DNA of 16,081 nt from Candidatus Onthomorpha intestinigallinarum (GTDB taxonomy: Bacteria > Bacteroidota > Bacteroidia > Bacteroidales > P3). Made by a program: the position numbers and the translations under genes. Positions within the stretch are counted from its first letter, which is position 1; every line of letters starts with the position of its first letter. The DNA is taken from positions 1 to 16,081 of the forward strand of contig DXGG01000137.1 in NCBI GenBank assembly GCA_019114015.1. The letters are read 5' to 3'. Below, one piece after another: positions 1 through 7,456 of the stretch. The notes beneath the pieces were generated by a model that was given only the letters and a program-made list of their open reading frames with translations, was not told the origin of the DNA and did no database searches.

Positions 1-50
1 ATCATATAATCCAAACTCAAAACCCTAAAACCTTTCATGAAAACATTTTC

Positions 51-82
51 TTGCCTCTTGAAAATATTTTTTTGTCTCTTGA
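51..82. repeat. Pair of 11-nt direct repeats, 21 nt apart
   Basis: The sequence TTGCCTCTTGA (51-61) recurs as TTGTCTCTTGA (72-82), with one mismatch and a start-to-start distance of 21 nt, about two helical turns. It lies beyond the terminator of the leftward operon in AT-rich DNA with no gene. It could be a binding site for a regulator of a gene to the left of the window, or chance. The rest of 1-96 shows nothing I can name. Confidence 0.3.
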
Positions 83-96
83 TTTCATTCTCCCAA

Positions 97-148
97 AATC
101 AAAAAAGAAATAAAGCCGAAAAGACATTATAAATCTTTCCGGCTTTAT
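97..148 (-). terminator. Intrinsic terminator of the leftward operon
   Basis: Arms at 110-124 and 134-148 pair over about 15 bp (ATAAAGCCG core) with one mismatch, around a 9-nt loop. Read on the minus strand the hairpin is followed by a U-rich tract (TTTCTTTTTTGATT, from 109 leftward). It starts 24 nt past the stop codon of the outer-membrane barrel gene, which is the expected place for a factor-independent terminator. On the plus strand no T-tract follows the hairpin, so it probably works in one direction only. Confidence 0.75.
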
Positions 149-171
149 CAAAGTAATGTTATCCCGAAAAA

Positions 172-834
172 TTAGAATCTGTAACCCAAGCTTATCATTA
201 TATTATGCGTGTGTGTTGCTTCGTTCAAAACAACATCACCGGCTTTCGTCTCATCAGCAAGAGGAGTTATACCGTAATTGTATCTTGCACCCACAATAAT
301 ATTTTTGGTTATATCATAGCTCAAACCTGCTGCGATTCCGAATTCAAAAAGATTGTATGTATCCTTTTCAACGTCCATATCTCTTTCGTAATTGTTCTGA
401 CCTGCCACGTTAGTTTCAAATTTAATATGACTGGACATTCCAAGATTGAACCCGAACTGAGGACCGACCTCTATCTTCAAGGCAGGTATAGGCATAATCT
501 GAACCATTACGGGAACAACTATATTATGAGAAGTGGTGGTTTGGGTCAACTCCGCATAATATTCATTACCCAATATTTTTACCTCTTCATTTTCATGTAT
601 TCTATTTCCCATCATGGAATACATTAGCTCAGGCTGTATCGCCAAATATTCATTGAACTGTATGTTTGCAAAACCTCCTATATGAAATCCGGGTTTTAAG
701 GAAGATTCGTCAATTGTCCACATTGACAGATTCAATCCTCCCTTTACTCCAAAAGTGAAATTCTGCGCCTTAACCGATTGTGCCGCAAACAGCGTTATTA
801 CCGATGCAGCAAAAACAAGTACCATTTTTTTCAT
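172..834 (-). CDS. Outer-membrane beta-barrel protein (OMP_b-brl / PorT-like family)
   Basis: This 220-residue protein has a clear signal peptide (MKKMVLVF..., Ala-rich, likely cleavage after VKAQ near residue 24). The mature protein opens with FTFGVKGGLNLSMW, the typical first strand of the OMP_b-brl_2 family, and continues as alternating short strands with Gly/aromatic ends, closing on ISLGYRF with a terminal Phe as barrels usually have. It most likely forms a small eight-stranded barrel in the outer membrane. Its specific role cannot be told from sequence; the family includes PorT of the type IX secretion system, but most members are uncharacterised and I do not claim PorT itself. It is the last gene of the leftward cluster, 55 nt after the comB-like gene, and is followed by a terminator. 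I found no TAnnTTTG element in the 55-nt gap, so it is probably co-transcribed. Confidence 0.8.
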   Translation of the reverse strand: MKKMVLVFAASVITLFAAQSVKAQNFTFGVKGGLNLSMWTIDESSLKPGFHIGGFANIQFNEYLAIQPELMYSMMGNRIHENEEVKILGNEYYAELTQTTTSHNIVVPVMVQIMPIPALKIEVGPQFGFNLGMSSHIKFETNVAGQNNYERDMDVEKDTYNLFEFGIAAGLSYDITKNIIVGARYNYGITPLADETKAGDVVLNEATHTHNIMISLGYRF

Positions 835-889
835 GTCAAATAATTTTTTATTGGTTAGTAACTTATATTATATCGTCAATAATCATCCG

Positions 890-1615
890 TTATTGTATTG
901 CATCAATTATTTTTTCATCTCTGTACAAAGGCACGACATTGCAGGTATCCAACTCAAAGGTATAGTCGAACACGTCATCCATTCCGTATTTCCTGAGTCT
1001 GTGAATGTGAGAGGCCTTTTCCATGTATTGCCTCAAATCGTTTTTTGCCGCATTCCAAAGTTCAAGAGCACATTGCGCCGAATCGTTCTTTGCTTCAAAC
1101 TTCCCTGTCTGAATAAGTCTGTCAGTCAATGCTCCGGAATAAACGGCATCCTCAAGCGAAAATGTGTTCTTCCAGCCCGAACACAATATCTGAACATCTC
1201 TTTCCACATGCAGAAGATAGTCCGACAAGGTCGAAAGATTGCAGAAAGCCCCTATAAGTATTTGGTAAGGATTGCTTTGTTTGGCCAACGCTATCGCTAT
1301 GGTACCATTGGTTGTGGAATGCACTATTTCCTTGCCCTCAACCCTCTCTTTGGTAAACTCCAAGGCGGAATTGCCCCAATCGGCAAATTCAAAGGTCTGT
1401 TCTATCCTTTCCCCCGCAACAAGAAAACCTCTCTGCTTGTACTTTCTCGCCTCCTCTATCGTACTTACCGGTATCAAGGCCTTTGCACCATTGCGTAAGG
1501 CCGTGCATATTGAGGTGGTGGCCCGTAATATATCGTTTACAACCGTAATGTGACCGCCATTCATCGTCCTGTACGGATAAAGGGCTGGTGTAAATATCAC
1601 TTCTATTTTCTGCAT
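890..1615 (-). CDS. comB: 2-phosphosulfolactate phosphatase family protein (ComB-like)
   Basis: The 241-residue product matches the ComB family (EC 3.1.3.71), Mg-dependent enzymes that hydrolyse 2-phospho-3-sulfolactate to 3-sulfolactate. Seen in the sequence: NDILRATTSICTALRNGA near residues 27-44, the phosphatase family's signature; STTNGTIAIA in the middle; GAFCNLSTL; and CSGWKNTFSLEDAVYSGAL. There is no signal peptide, so it is cytoplasmic. The reading frame stays open upstream to 1753 inside the preceding gene, but family similarity begins at MQKIEVIFTPALYP, so I place the start at 1615, 17 nt after the upstream stop codon. In methanogens the enzyme serves coenzyme M synthesis; in Bacteroidota the substrate is unproven. 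No ComA or ComC partner is in the window. The family call is firm; the physiological reaction is not. Confidence 0.87.
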   Translation of the reverse strand: MQKIEVIFTPALYPYRTMNGGHITVVNDILRATTSICTALRNGAKALIPVSTIEEARKYKQRGFLVAGERIEQTFEFADWGNSALEFTKERVEGKEIVHSTTNGTIAIALAKQSNPYQILIGAFCNLSTLSDYLLHVERDVQILCSGWKNTFSLEDAVYSGALTDRLIQTGKFEAKNDSAQCALELWNAAKNDLRQYMEKASHIHRLRKYGMDDVFDYTFELDTCNVVPLYRDEKIIDAIQ

Positions 1616-1632
1616 ACAACTGCTGTTATTGT

Positions 1633-3642
1633 CTAATCTACAACTGCAACGGTTCCCTTTCTGACTTCCTTCTCCCCATCGGAATTGACATATTCTATAA
1701 AATAGACATAAACATCCGGAAAACAGAATTCTCCCTTGTATCTGCCGTCCCAACCTTCCTCAATGTCGGTAGTGGAAAACAAAAGCGTACCGTATCTGTT
1801 GTATATTCTCATTTGATAAGTTCCAGTCCTGACAAAATGACAAACCGGCTTGAATATGTTGTTTTCAGCCGCCTTTGGCGTAAAGGCATTGGGTACGAAG
1901 AACAATGTTTCCCTCTTGATATAAGGATGAGTGGAATTGGCAGTCTGCTTTTTCCCGTCTATTCCGGCAGAGGCTTCTATCGCCCTGACATAATAGTAAG
2001 TCTTGTCGGCCGCACTCATCAAATCTCCCACATAATCCGTATATGAGGTCTGTGTCGTTGCGTCTATCAGAACCGCTTCCGGGTCTCCCTCGGATTGCCT
2101 GTATATTTCATAACTGCCTACCGTATTTTCCCATGAGACATAAGGCGTCCACGTCAAGCGGTTGGTATTCATGTCTATTTCCTCCAGCGAAAGCTGCATT
2201 ATGAACGCCGGCTCGGAAGCCGTATAAAGCAATCCGCATGCATCGGGAGCCTCCAAAATATAGGAATACATCGTTCCTGTGGCTGAAGAAGGCAAATGAT
2301 CCACATACGTCAAGGTATTGTCACCCGTATAAGGAATATAGGCTACCTGCCTGTAAGAGGAATTGTCCGCGGAACGCTTCAAGACATATTTGGAAACCTC
2401 AAGGGATGCATCGACATAAAATTCCAAATCCACCTCTTCATTGCTCTGCCTTACGGATACTTTCCTTATTTCAATAAAATCCACCTGTTCGGCCGTCTCT
2501 ATGAACAAGGTGACCTTGTTTGAATTGGAAATGACTCCATCGTTTGAAACCGCCCTGACATAAATGCTGCATGAAGAATGTGAAGGGTCTATCGTTATCT
2601 GTTCTCCCACAGCGGATGCGGTGGAAAACAGTATTGGTACGGCATTGTCATATCCCACATAAATGTCATAGCGTTCCACTCCGTCGGGAAAGTCCTCATA
2701 CGGATTCCATTGAAGTCTTACCTTGTCCGAACAAGTCTCCCTGTATGCCGAAAGAACAATATTGGTATGCGAATCGGTTCTGAGGCTGGTGTTAAAACAA
2801 GTATCTATCGCCATGACCGCCAAAGAATTCAATTCCTCGACAGAACAATCCTCGCAATAATACTCATAGGCATCCGCTCCCCAAACCGTATCCAACGCAA
2901 CACATGGATTGCCCGAACAAATGACATAGCCGTAAACGTCCTCAGAAGAAGAAGGTACCCAATTCAAGACAAGCGTCTGTGTCTGCTGGTCAACCGAAAC
3001 GGATTTCAAATCGGGCATCTGCGGTATTTCATTGTCTCCTACCTCTATCTGAACCTGATTGGAACGGGATACGCATCCGTTGACATTTTCCAACTCCACC
3101 TTGTAAAGAATGGTGTCTGAACATACGGGAGGGAATATATCGGTATATTGTCTTTCATCCTGAACGGCTATAAGTTGCCATTGGTCACTCTGTTTCTTCT
3201 GTTTGCGATAAAGCTTGTAAGATTGTCCCTGACTGCCTTCAGGCATGGATGAACCCAAAGAAGTCCATGAAAGGTTTATTTCATTGTCCGACACCTGTTC
3301 ATAAGAAAGGAACATGGTTTTTATTCCTCCGTAAGGGCGTCTGTCCTCTCCGAAATCGGCCGTAACCAGATAGTTTATCTGTTCAACATTGGCATTGCGG
3401 ACGTTATCCGTATAAGAACCCTGCATAATGTCATTCTCAATTCCTACCTGCAAATAAGCCTCCTCGGAAAAGTCATAGGCTGATATGATGTAACCATAAA
3501 AACCGTTACCTTCAACAGTCCTATAGTGAATTGTCGTGGAACCGTCCTCATTAACCTCCGCACAATAAACCTCTATGTTGTTTTGCGAAAAGCCAAACAA
3601 TGAAACTACCAAACAGGTCAAAAACAACAAAAAACCTTTCAT
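1633..3642 (-). CDS. Secreted fibronectin-III-repeat protein with type B T9SS sorting domain
   Basis: This 669-residue protein has a signal peptide (MKGFLLFLTCLVVSLFGFSQ) and roughly five beta-sandwich modules resembling fibronectin type III between about residues 105 and 575; each ends with a Tyr-rich strand such as YKLYRK, YDIYVG, YVLKRS, YEIYRQ. The last 92 residues (578-669) form a CHU_C/type B sorting domain: FVPNAFTPK, RIYNRYGTLLFST, GWDGRYKG and VYVYFIEY are its successive conserved blocks. Such domains direct export through the type IX system and subsequent attachment or release at the cell surface. The usual PNGDG-type calcium-like loop is replaced by TPKAAENNIF. No catalytic domain is recognisable, so an adhesive or structural surface role is an inference. 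It starts 12 nt after the M16-like gene and is followed 17 nt later by the comB-like gene. Confidence 0.85.
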   Translation of the reverse strand: MKGFLLFLTCLVVSLFGFSQNNIEVYCAEVNEDGSTTIHYRTVEGNGFYGYIISAYDFSEEAYLQVGIENDIMQGSYTDNVRNANVEQINYLVTADFGEDRRPYGGIKTMFLSYEQVSDNEINLSWTSLGSSMPEGSQGQSYKLYRKQKKQSDQWQLIAVQDERQYTDIFPPVCSDTILYKVELENVNGCVSRSNQVQIEVGDNEIPQMPDLKSVSVDQQTQTLVLNWVPSSSEDVYGYVICSGNPCVALDTVWGADAYEYYCEDCSVEELNSLAVMAIDTCFNTSLRTDSHTNIVLSAYRETCSDKVRLQWNPYEDFPDGVERYDIYVGYDNAVPILFSTASAVGEQITIDPSHSSCSIYVRAVSNDGVISNSNKVTLFIETAEQVDFIEIRKVSVRQSNEEVDLEFYVDASLEVSKYVLKRSADNSSYRQVAYIPYTGDNTLTYVDHLPSSATGTMYSYILEAPDACGLLYTASEPAFIMQLSLEEIDMNTNRLTWTPYVSWENTVGSYEIYRQSEGDPEAVLIDATTQTSYTDYVGDLMSAADKTYYYVRAIEASAGIDGKKQTANSTHPYIKRETLFFVPNAFTPKAAENNIFKPVCHFVRTGTYQMRIYNRYGTLLFSTTDIEEGWDGRYKGEFCFPDVYVYFIEYVNSDGEKEVRKGTVAVVD

Positions 3643-3654
3643 TTTGCAAGCAAT

Positions 3655-4953
3655 TTAATTATTCTGACTAAACTTACCGACAATGACCCTGTACATTTCA
3701 TCCTTGTCAAGATATTTCCGTGCCATAAGCCTCAATTCCTCCGCACTTACACGCTTTGTCTCCTGCGCCAACCGTTGAAAATAAGACAAGGAACAACCTG
3801 TACCCTTCAAATAAGAGAACCTGTCAGCAACCTCGGTCACTCCGTCCAAAGCGCGCAAACAGTCACCCAACAGATAATTCTTTACATTCCTCAACTCCTC
3901 CTCGTCCGCCAACTCGTTTTGGAGCCTTTCAATCTCAAAATCTATCTCTTTCAATGTCTCTTCCGCCTTGTCAAGTTTCACATCCGCCAATATAGATAAC
4001 ACTCCAAAACGCCTGTTTGTTTTGATATCAGCCGATATTCCGTAAGTATATGCCTTTTCTTCCCTTATATTGGTCATCAGTCTCGAACCGAAATAGCCTC
4101 CAAACAGGCAAACCAATACCTTCAACTTGAAAAAATCCCCATGCAAATGATTTATGCACGGTTTCCCTACCATTATGCTCGACTGCGAAGCGTCCTGCTT
4201 GTTTACAAACTCCGTCTTAACCGGCAACAAGACCTTTGCGTCATAATCCCTCAACAATGGAGAAGAAGCCTCTCCCCACGAAGATTCTCCGAAATGAAGT
4301 TCCAAACTCCTGATCAACTCATCCGAACAATCCCCCGCAAGGATTATCTCACATTGGGAGGTTGAATAAAACTGCCTGCTGAAGGAAAGAAGGTCCTGCC
4401 TTGTCAAGGCATCCCAGTCTTCCTTTTGTGCGAAAGACGAAAAAGGGTGTCCGTCCGGAAAAACGGAACGATAAAAAGCCTTCATTGCAATCGTACTCGT
4501 CTTTTTGTCGTTCAATTCCGTCTTCTGTCTGCCTTTGGCAATATGGACGGCCAATTCCTCCTTGTCGTATTCAGGATACTTTATTATCTGCTCTATTAAC
4601 GGCAAAAGTTCTCCTATATATTTCTTCAGGCAATGGAAGACAACCGAAGAAAACTCCCTGTAAACGTTTTTTTCGACAAATACTCCGTAATAGTCAAGCC
4701 TGTCCGCAACATCCAATGCACTCAAGCAGCGCGTCCCTTCCGTTATAAGCGTTACGGAAGTGAGTGCGGTAAGCAGTTTGTTCTGATGAATGTTCCCCGC
4801 ATTCATAAACAAGAACTCCAAACGCAGACAATCCGATGCGGTATCCGAAAAACAATGTACCTCCACACCGTTTGAAAAACGAATGACATCGGATGGCCTT
4901 GTCTCAAAATCAAAAGGCAAATCCAAAAGTTCGGGCAAAGCATTCAAATCCAT
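3655..4953 (-). CDS. M16 family peptidase-like protein lacking the HXXEH zinc motif
   Basis: The 432-residue product has the two-lobed M16B (pitrilysin/insulinase-like) layout. The N-terminal half carries GVEVHCF, the helix where HXXEH should sit (here NKLLTALTS), then TEGT and GHPF. The C-terminal half carries the Arg/Tyr-type segment REEKAYTYGISADI and a typical final helical region. Because His-X-X-Glu-His is absent, this is probably the non-catalytic, substrate-binding subunit of an M16 pair; no catalytic partner lies in this window. There is no signal peptide, so a cytoplasmic location is likely. Start choice: ATG at 4953, 9 nt after the receptor's stop codon, with GAAG just upstream; an in-frame TTG at 4962 directly abutting that stop would add three residues. 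It is translationally close-coupled to the TonB-dependent receptor upstream and to the T9SS cargo gene downstream. Confidence 0.85.
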   Translation of the reverse strand: MDLNALPELLDLPFDFETRPSDVIRFSNGVEVHCFSDTASDCLRLEFLFMNAGNIHQNKLLTALTSVTLITEGTRCLSALDVADRLDYYGVFVEKNVYREFSSVVFHCLKKYIGELLPLIEQIIKYPEYDKEELAVHIAKGRQKTELNDKKTSTIAMKAFYRSVFPDGHPFSSFAQKEDWDALTRQDLLSFSRQFYSTSQCEIILAGDCSDELIRSLELHFGESSWGEASSPLLRDYDAKVLLPVKTEFVNKQDASQSSIMVGKPCINHLHGDFFKLKVLVCLFGGYFGSRLMTNIREEKAYTYGISADIKTNRRFGVLSILADVKLDKAEETLKEIDFEIERLQNELADEEELRNVKNYLLGDCLRALDGVTEVADRFSYLKGTGCSLSYFQRLAQETKRVSAEELRLMARKYLDKDEMYRVIVGKFSQNN

Positions 4954-4962
4954 ATTCTTCAA

Positions 4963-7386
4963 TTAAAATTCGACGGTCAATTTTGCGTTTATCTGCGAAG
5001 GGGTAAGATAATTCGGCACTCCGTAATATTTGTTGGAATAGTCCGCAACCCAGAAATACGAAACGACATTCTTGGCAGAGAACACATTGAACCATTCGAC
5101 GTTTATCCATATCTTCTTCAAATATCTGAAGAAATTGTTTCTTGCCCATTTGGAATCCTCATCCTTTATGCGGAAGGTAAAGGCTATGTCCGCCCTCAGA
5201 TAATCGGGCATCCTGTTGGTGTGCATGTAAAAAGGCGTGTTCGGAGCACCGTAAGGATAGCCGCTTCCATAATTGAAATTCAGGTAAACCCTTATGAAAG
5301 GCATATTGGGTATGTAATCCTGGAAACTGACGTTTATGTTGTACAACTGATCCGTCGGTCTGGGAATATAGGACGCCCCGTCGCCCTCTATATCCTGCTC
5401 CGTATTCATTAACGAGAACGTAAGCCATGAATCGATGCCCTCTATGAACTCTCCGAAAAGACGAAAGTCTATTCCCCTCGCATAACCGACTGCATTGTTT
5501 TTGGCCGTGTATCTCACCTGAACATTATCAAGATAATACGGAATCAAATCCCACATGTATTTGTAGTAGGCCGAGGTCAGAAATTTGAAAGGTCTGCCGA
5601 ACATCCTGAAGTTCCAGTCCGAGGACAAGACCACATGAAAGGACTTTTGAGAAAGAATGTCATGATTTATGTTTCCCTGCTCGTCTCTCAATTCCTTGTA
5701 GAACGGACTCTGAGAATAAAGACCGCTCGCCAAACGAAACATCAGGTCCTGCTTTATGGCAGGCGAAAAGCTGATGCTTGCCCTGGGTGAAAGAAAAACC
5801 TCGTTGTTGAAATCCCAATACTGACCCCTGATACCCGCATTGGCATACCATGTGCCGTAATCGGTGCTTTTCTCCCATTGTCTTTGCAGATAAGCGAAAA
5901 GACGATTGGACGAAATACTGTTCTTGGACTTGAAAACATTTTGCAGTTGAGGAGGAGTAACGGTGTCGTAGCTTCCTATCACATCGGGATTTGAAGGTAT
6001 GGTGTACCCTGAGGAATCCACCATCTTCCACTCGTTGACCTTGTCGTCTATAAGTTCGTGCTGATATTTTATCCCCCAGCTCAGGTTGCCGTTGTCATAA
6101 ATCTTCGTACCCTTGTGCTCTATGTTGTAGATGTTGGCCACAAGCCTGTTTCTCGCATGCTCTATGTATGTTCCTATTCCTCTCTCTACGCTTTCCTCTT
6201 CCCCGAACCCGAGTCCTGTTTCCGAAAGCCAGTACTGCCCCTGTATGTCATAATTTACCAGTTCGTTGGTGGCAAAGGCCGAACTGATGAGTTTCAGCTG
6301 CAAATCCTTCTTTGGATTGTAGGTAAACATGAATGCACCGAAAACGGAAGAAAATCGGTCCAGTTCCTGTCCGTCAAAATACACCTTCAACTTCATTACC
6401 TCATAAAGATTACCGAATGAGGTCTCTCTGGTTTGAGGAATGAAATTGTACTTGTTGTCCGCCAGATTACCCAAAAAGGCCAGTTCCATCTTCTCGTTCA
6501 GGTCATAGGTCAGATACACCTGAAGATCGTTGAACGAAGGCTGATATTCGCCCTGCGTTTCCAAAGAGTTGAGCAGATATTTGTTCGTCTTGTTCCTGTA
6601 ACCTATCTGATAGGAAAACCTGCTGCCGAGTATGCCTTCCAGATGCAGAGCACCTCCCAACAGACTCAAGGATGCATTGCCTGCAAACTCCTTTGGCTTT
6701 CTGTACTTTATGTCTAGGACGGAAGACATCTTGTCACCGTATTTGGCATCGAATCCACCTGAAGAGAAAACAATGTCGCTGACCATGTCGGAATTGATAA
6801 AGCTCAATCCCTCCTGCTGGGCGTTTCTTATCAGAAAAGGACGGAATATCTCTATATCGTTCACATACACAAGGTTCTCATCGAAATTGCCTCCCCTGAC
6901 GGAATATTGCGAGCTGAGTTCGTTGTTGGACGACACGCCCTCGAAACTCTTCACCAGACCTTCCACTCCTCCGGTCGGACCGGTAATCGTCCTGACCCAT
7001 TCCTTGTCCATGCGTATCACTCCCTGTTCTCTGGAATCGTCTCCGCTTATCTCGACCGGAGCAAGCACCGCTCCACTCGGCTTCAACACAAAATCCAAAC
7101 GTCTTTTCTCTCCTTTTTCAAGTCTTATCTCACGTTCCTCGCCAGCATATCCTATGAAGGAAATCACCACTTTTATTTTCCTTCCGGCAGGAACATCAAT
7201 GGAATATCGGCCGTCGGAATCGGTTGACACTCCTATCGGCTTTGAAATGTTCAAAACGCCTATATTGACAAGTTCCATAGCGTTGCCCGAGGTGTCACGG
7301 ACCGTTCCGTACAGCGTTGCTTGATTCTGCGAAAACAGATTCAGAAAACAAAAAAACGGAATCAAAAAAGAAAATGCTCTTTTCAA
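4963..7386 (-). CDS. TonB-dependent outer-membrane receptor with carboxypeptidase-like N-terminal domain
   Basis: The 807-residue protein has a signal peptide (residues 1-20, ending LNLFSQ), a carboxypeptidase-D regulatory-like beta-sandwich at about 24-103 (TLYGTVRDTSGNAM, DGRYSIDVPAG, SFIGYAGEE), a possible TonB-box-like strand APVEISG near 109-115, a plug domain at about 120-230 (SVRGGNFDENLVYVNDIEI, then GGFDAKYGDKMSSVLDI), and a 22-strand-type barrel to the end, finishing in LTVEF. It should import a substrate across the outer membrane with TonB energy. No SusD-like lipoprotein follows it, so it is not a typical polysaccharide-locus SusC; the ligand is unknown. The conserved SVRGGN...DAKYGDKMSSVLDI plug is, as I recall, shared by a receptor widely kept in Bacteroidota. 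A -7 element lies 20 nt upstream of the start. Confidence 0.9.
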   Translation of the reverse strand: MKRAFSFLIPFFCFLNLFSQNQATLYGTVRDTSGNAMELVNIGVLNISKPIGVSTDSDGRYSIDVPAGRKIKVVISFIGYAGEEREIRLEKGEKRRLDFVLKPSGAVLAPVEISGDDSREQGVIRMDKEWVRTITGPTGGVEGLVKSFEGVSSNNELSSQYSVRGGNFDENLVYVNDIEIFRPFLIRNAQQEGLSFINSDMVSDIVFSSGGFDAKYGDKMSSVLDIKYRKPKEFAGNASLSLLGGALHLEGILGSRFSYQIGYRNKTNKYLLNSLETQGEYQPSFNDLQVYLTYDLNEKMELAFLGNLADNKYNFIPQTRETSFGNLYEVMKLKVYFDGQELDRFSSVFGAFMFTYNPKKDLQLKLISSAFATNELVNYDIQGQYWLSETGLGFGEEESVERGIGTYIEHARNRLVANIYNIEHKGTKIYDNGNLSWGIKYQHELIDDKVNEWKMVDSSGYTIPSNPDVIGSYDTVTPPQLQNVFKSKNSISSNRLFAYLQRQWEKSTDYGTWYANAGIRGQYWDFNNEVFLSPRASISFSPAIKQDLMFRLASGLYSQSPFYKELRDEQGNINHDILSQKSFHVVLSSDWNFRMFGRPFKFLTSAYYKYMWDLIPYYLDNVQVRYTAKNNAVGYARGIDFRLFGEFIEGIDSWLTFSLMNTEQDIEGDGASYIPRPTDQLYNINVSFQDYIPNMPFIRVYLNFNYGSGYPYGAPNTPFYMHTNRMPDYLRADIAFTFRIKDEDSKWARNNFFRYLKKIWINVEWFNVFSAKNVVSYFWVADYSNKYYGVPNYLTPSQINAKLTVEF

Positions 7387-7406
7387 GTTTCAGAAAATTT
7401 GAACGA

Positions 7407-7414
7407 CAAAGATA
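7407..7414 (-). promoter_or_regulatory. Bacteroides-type -7 element for the receptor operon
   Basis: On the minus strand this reads TATCTTTG, matching the Bacteroidota -7 consensus TAnnTTTG, inside the 70-nt gap between the plug-protein gene and the receptor gene. The element ends 20 nt before the ATG, which would give a leader of only about 10-15 nt. The -33 region is weak: I see TTAG about 14-17 nt upstream rather than a well-spaced TTTG. It suggests that the receptor group can be transcribed independently of the upstream peptidase/plug group. Confidence 0.55.
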
Positions 7415-7456
7415 CGAAAATTAAATTCTAACTGCATAATACCATAGCAAAAAACA

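Noticed and set aside
835..889. Terminator or promoter between the comB-like and barrel genes
   Set aside because: Only a short GTTAGTAAC palindrome and AT-rich DNA are present; no GC-rich stem with U-tract and no TAnnTTTG element on the minus strand.
755..1498. 247-codon open frame on the plus strand
   Set aside because: Antisense to the ComB-like gene and the start of the barrel gene; no domain or signal peptide, and no promoter element in front.
1616..1753. Possible 46-residue N-terminal extension of the ComB-like protein
   Set aside because: It overlaps the well-supported sorting domain of the upstream gene, is Cys/Arg-rich with no resemblance to the family, and the normal family N-terminus starts at 1615.
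6632..7324. 230-codon open frame on the plus strand
   Set aside because: Antisense to the conserved plug and N-terminal domains of the TonB-dependent receptor; Ser/Pro/Thr-rich composition of a shadow frame.
4963..7386. SusC-type polysaccharide utilisation receptor
   Set aside because: The receptor has the carboxypeptidase-like and plug domains, but it is shorter than typical SusC proteins (about 1000 residues) and no SusD-like gene follows.
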